This document shows, in pieces, positions 63,473-64,000 of a stretch of 64,000 bases of DNA. Position numbers and translations under genes: made by a program. This DNA is from JAHEFT01 sp963766195 (lineage in GTDB: Bacteria; Pseudomonadota; Gammaproteobacteria; Xanthomonadales; SZUA-36). The stretch's first letter is position 1; every line of letters begins with the position of its first letter. The DNA lies in assembly GCA_963766195.1 (NCBI GenBank), contig CAVXYY010000005.1:310001-374000 (forward strand), written 5' to 3'. A model generated the notes under the pieces. That model did not search any database. It was not told the DNA's origin and worked only from the letters and a program-made list of their open reading frames with translations.

Positions 63473-64000
63473 ATGTCAAAGTGGTTGAGAGAGCCTCTTA
63501 TCCATTTCCTGTTGCTCGGCGGCCTGATATTTCTCGTCTACAACTCGGTCGCCGGCAAAGGCAGCGCTGCTGATGAAATTTTCATCAGCAAGGGACAGCA
63601 GGAAAACCTGTTGAACACGTTTTCCCGCACCTGGAAAAGACCGCCCACGCCGGGAGAATTCCAGGGCCTGTTGCAGGATTATATCCGGCAGGAGATCGCC
63701 TACCGCGAGAGCAGGAACATGGGCCTGGACCAGGACGACATCGTGATCCGCCGGCGCCTGCGTCAGAAGCTCGAAATGCTGGTGGAGGATGTGGCCGCAC
63801 TGGTGCCGCCCAACGATGAGCAGTTGCAGGCCTACCTGGACGAGCACCGGACCGAGTACATGCTTCAGCCGCAGTTTTCCCTGCGCCAGGTCTACTTCAG
63901 CACCGACCGCCGGGGCCAGGCGGCACAACAGGATGTGCTGACGTTTCTGCAGAACGTTTCGACGGATGATGGGGAAGACCTCTGGCAAGATAATGGTGAT
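63473..64000 (+). CDS. PpiC-type peptidyl-prolyl isomerase family protein (partial)
   Basis: The frame from ATG 63473 is open to the window end (176 codons). The start MSKWLREPLIHFLLLGGLIFLVY is a membrane anchor, followed by EIFISKGQQENLLNTF, RPPTPGEFQGLLQDYIRQEIAYRESRNMGLD and RRLRQKLEMLVED, the N-terminal helical domain of SurA/PpiD-like chaperones usually labelled parvulin-type isomerases. The isomerase domain itself is beyond the window. It follows mltF by 74 bases and could share its transcript. Confidence 0.8.
   Translation, partial: MSKWLREPLIHFLLLGGLIFLVYNSVAGKGSAADEIFISKGQQENLLNTFSRTWKRPPTPGEFQGLLQDYIRQEIAYRESRNMGLDQDDIVIRRRLRQKLEMLVEDVAALVPPNDEQLQAYLDEHRTEYMLQPQFSLRQVYFSTDRRGQAAQQDVLTFLQNVSTDDGEDLWQDNGD

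Noticed and set aside
1..64000. tRNA genes, CRISPR arrays, transposases, prophage
   Set aside because: None were recognised on either strand on reading; a dedicated scan was not possible.

Overview
The window looks like a piece of a gammaproteobacterial chromosome, probably a marine or sediment organism. The evidence is a complete mlaFEDCB-mlaA operon, pspA/pspC behind a sigma-54-type site, xthA, a CGFS glutaredoxin fused to rhodanese, a TonB-dependent receptor sugar locus, and REP palindromes of the GTAGGAGCGAATTC type seen in many Gammaproteobacteria. I cannot name the genus. No tRNA, rRNA, CRISPR array, transposase or phage gene was seen.

Layout. 1-14.4 kb is mixed housekeeping: a radical SAM protein, a DUF3014 protein, YbaK-like deacylase, MtfA peptidase, an ABC exporter, cyclophilin, dienelactone hydrolase, Nudix hydrolase, a secreted propeller protein, a 5'-3' exonuclease, an HNH nuclease, a Deg-type protease and an M17 aminopeptidase. 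14.5-36.4 kb is a carbohydrate locus: TauE-like permease, polysaccharide deacetylase, Gfo/Idh oxidoreductase, a secreted glycosidase, a TonB-dependent receptor, then halogenase-SapC-JmjC/cupin-halogenase, then GH1 beta-glucosidase, LacI regulator, sugar MFS porter, a second secreted glycosidase, a large GH161/GH149-like beta-1,3-glucan phosphorylase, and a convergent PhyH dioxygenase. Three LacI-type palindromes lie before the receptor and the GH1 operon. The simplest reading is uptake of beta-glucan oligosaccharides, cleavage and phosphorolysis in the cell, and induction through the local LacI protein. The role of the halogenase/SapC/JmjC cassette in the middle is not known.

36.4-49.5 kb holds DUF3667, an epimerase, MATE, pspC-pspA, sppA, a short-chain dehydrogenase, a lipoprotein, dgkA, oligopeptidase A, xthA, grxD and a small SET protein. 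49.5-61 kb is a run of minus-strand genes joined by short overlaps: mlaFEDCBA, an oligopeptide ABC transporter (five genes), then a LEA-type lipoprotein, a DUF1232 protein and an unknown. 61.0-61.65 kb has no credible protein. It has a strong minus-strand promoter, many stable hairpins with GNRA loops, and an intrinsic terminator, so it looks like a ~580 nt structured non-coding RNA. The window ends with an MltF-like lytic transglycosylase and the start of a PpiC-type isomerase.

Quality. At least 14 genes carry single-base frameshifts, most of them extra bases in or next to short C/G/T runs, densest at 40.7-45.7 kb and around mlaA. Reading across them restores ordinary full-length proteins, so I treat them as probable sequence errors, not pseudogenes. 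Coordinates for those genes span the whole repaired gene.
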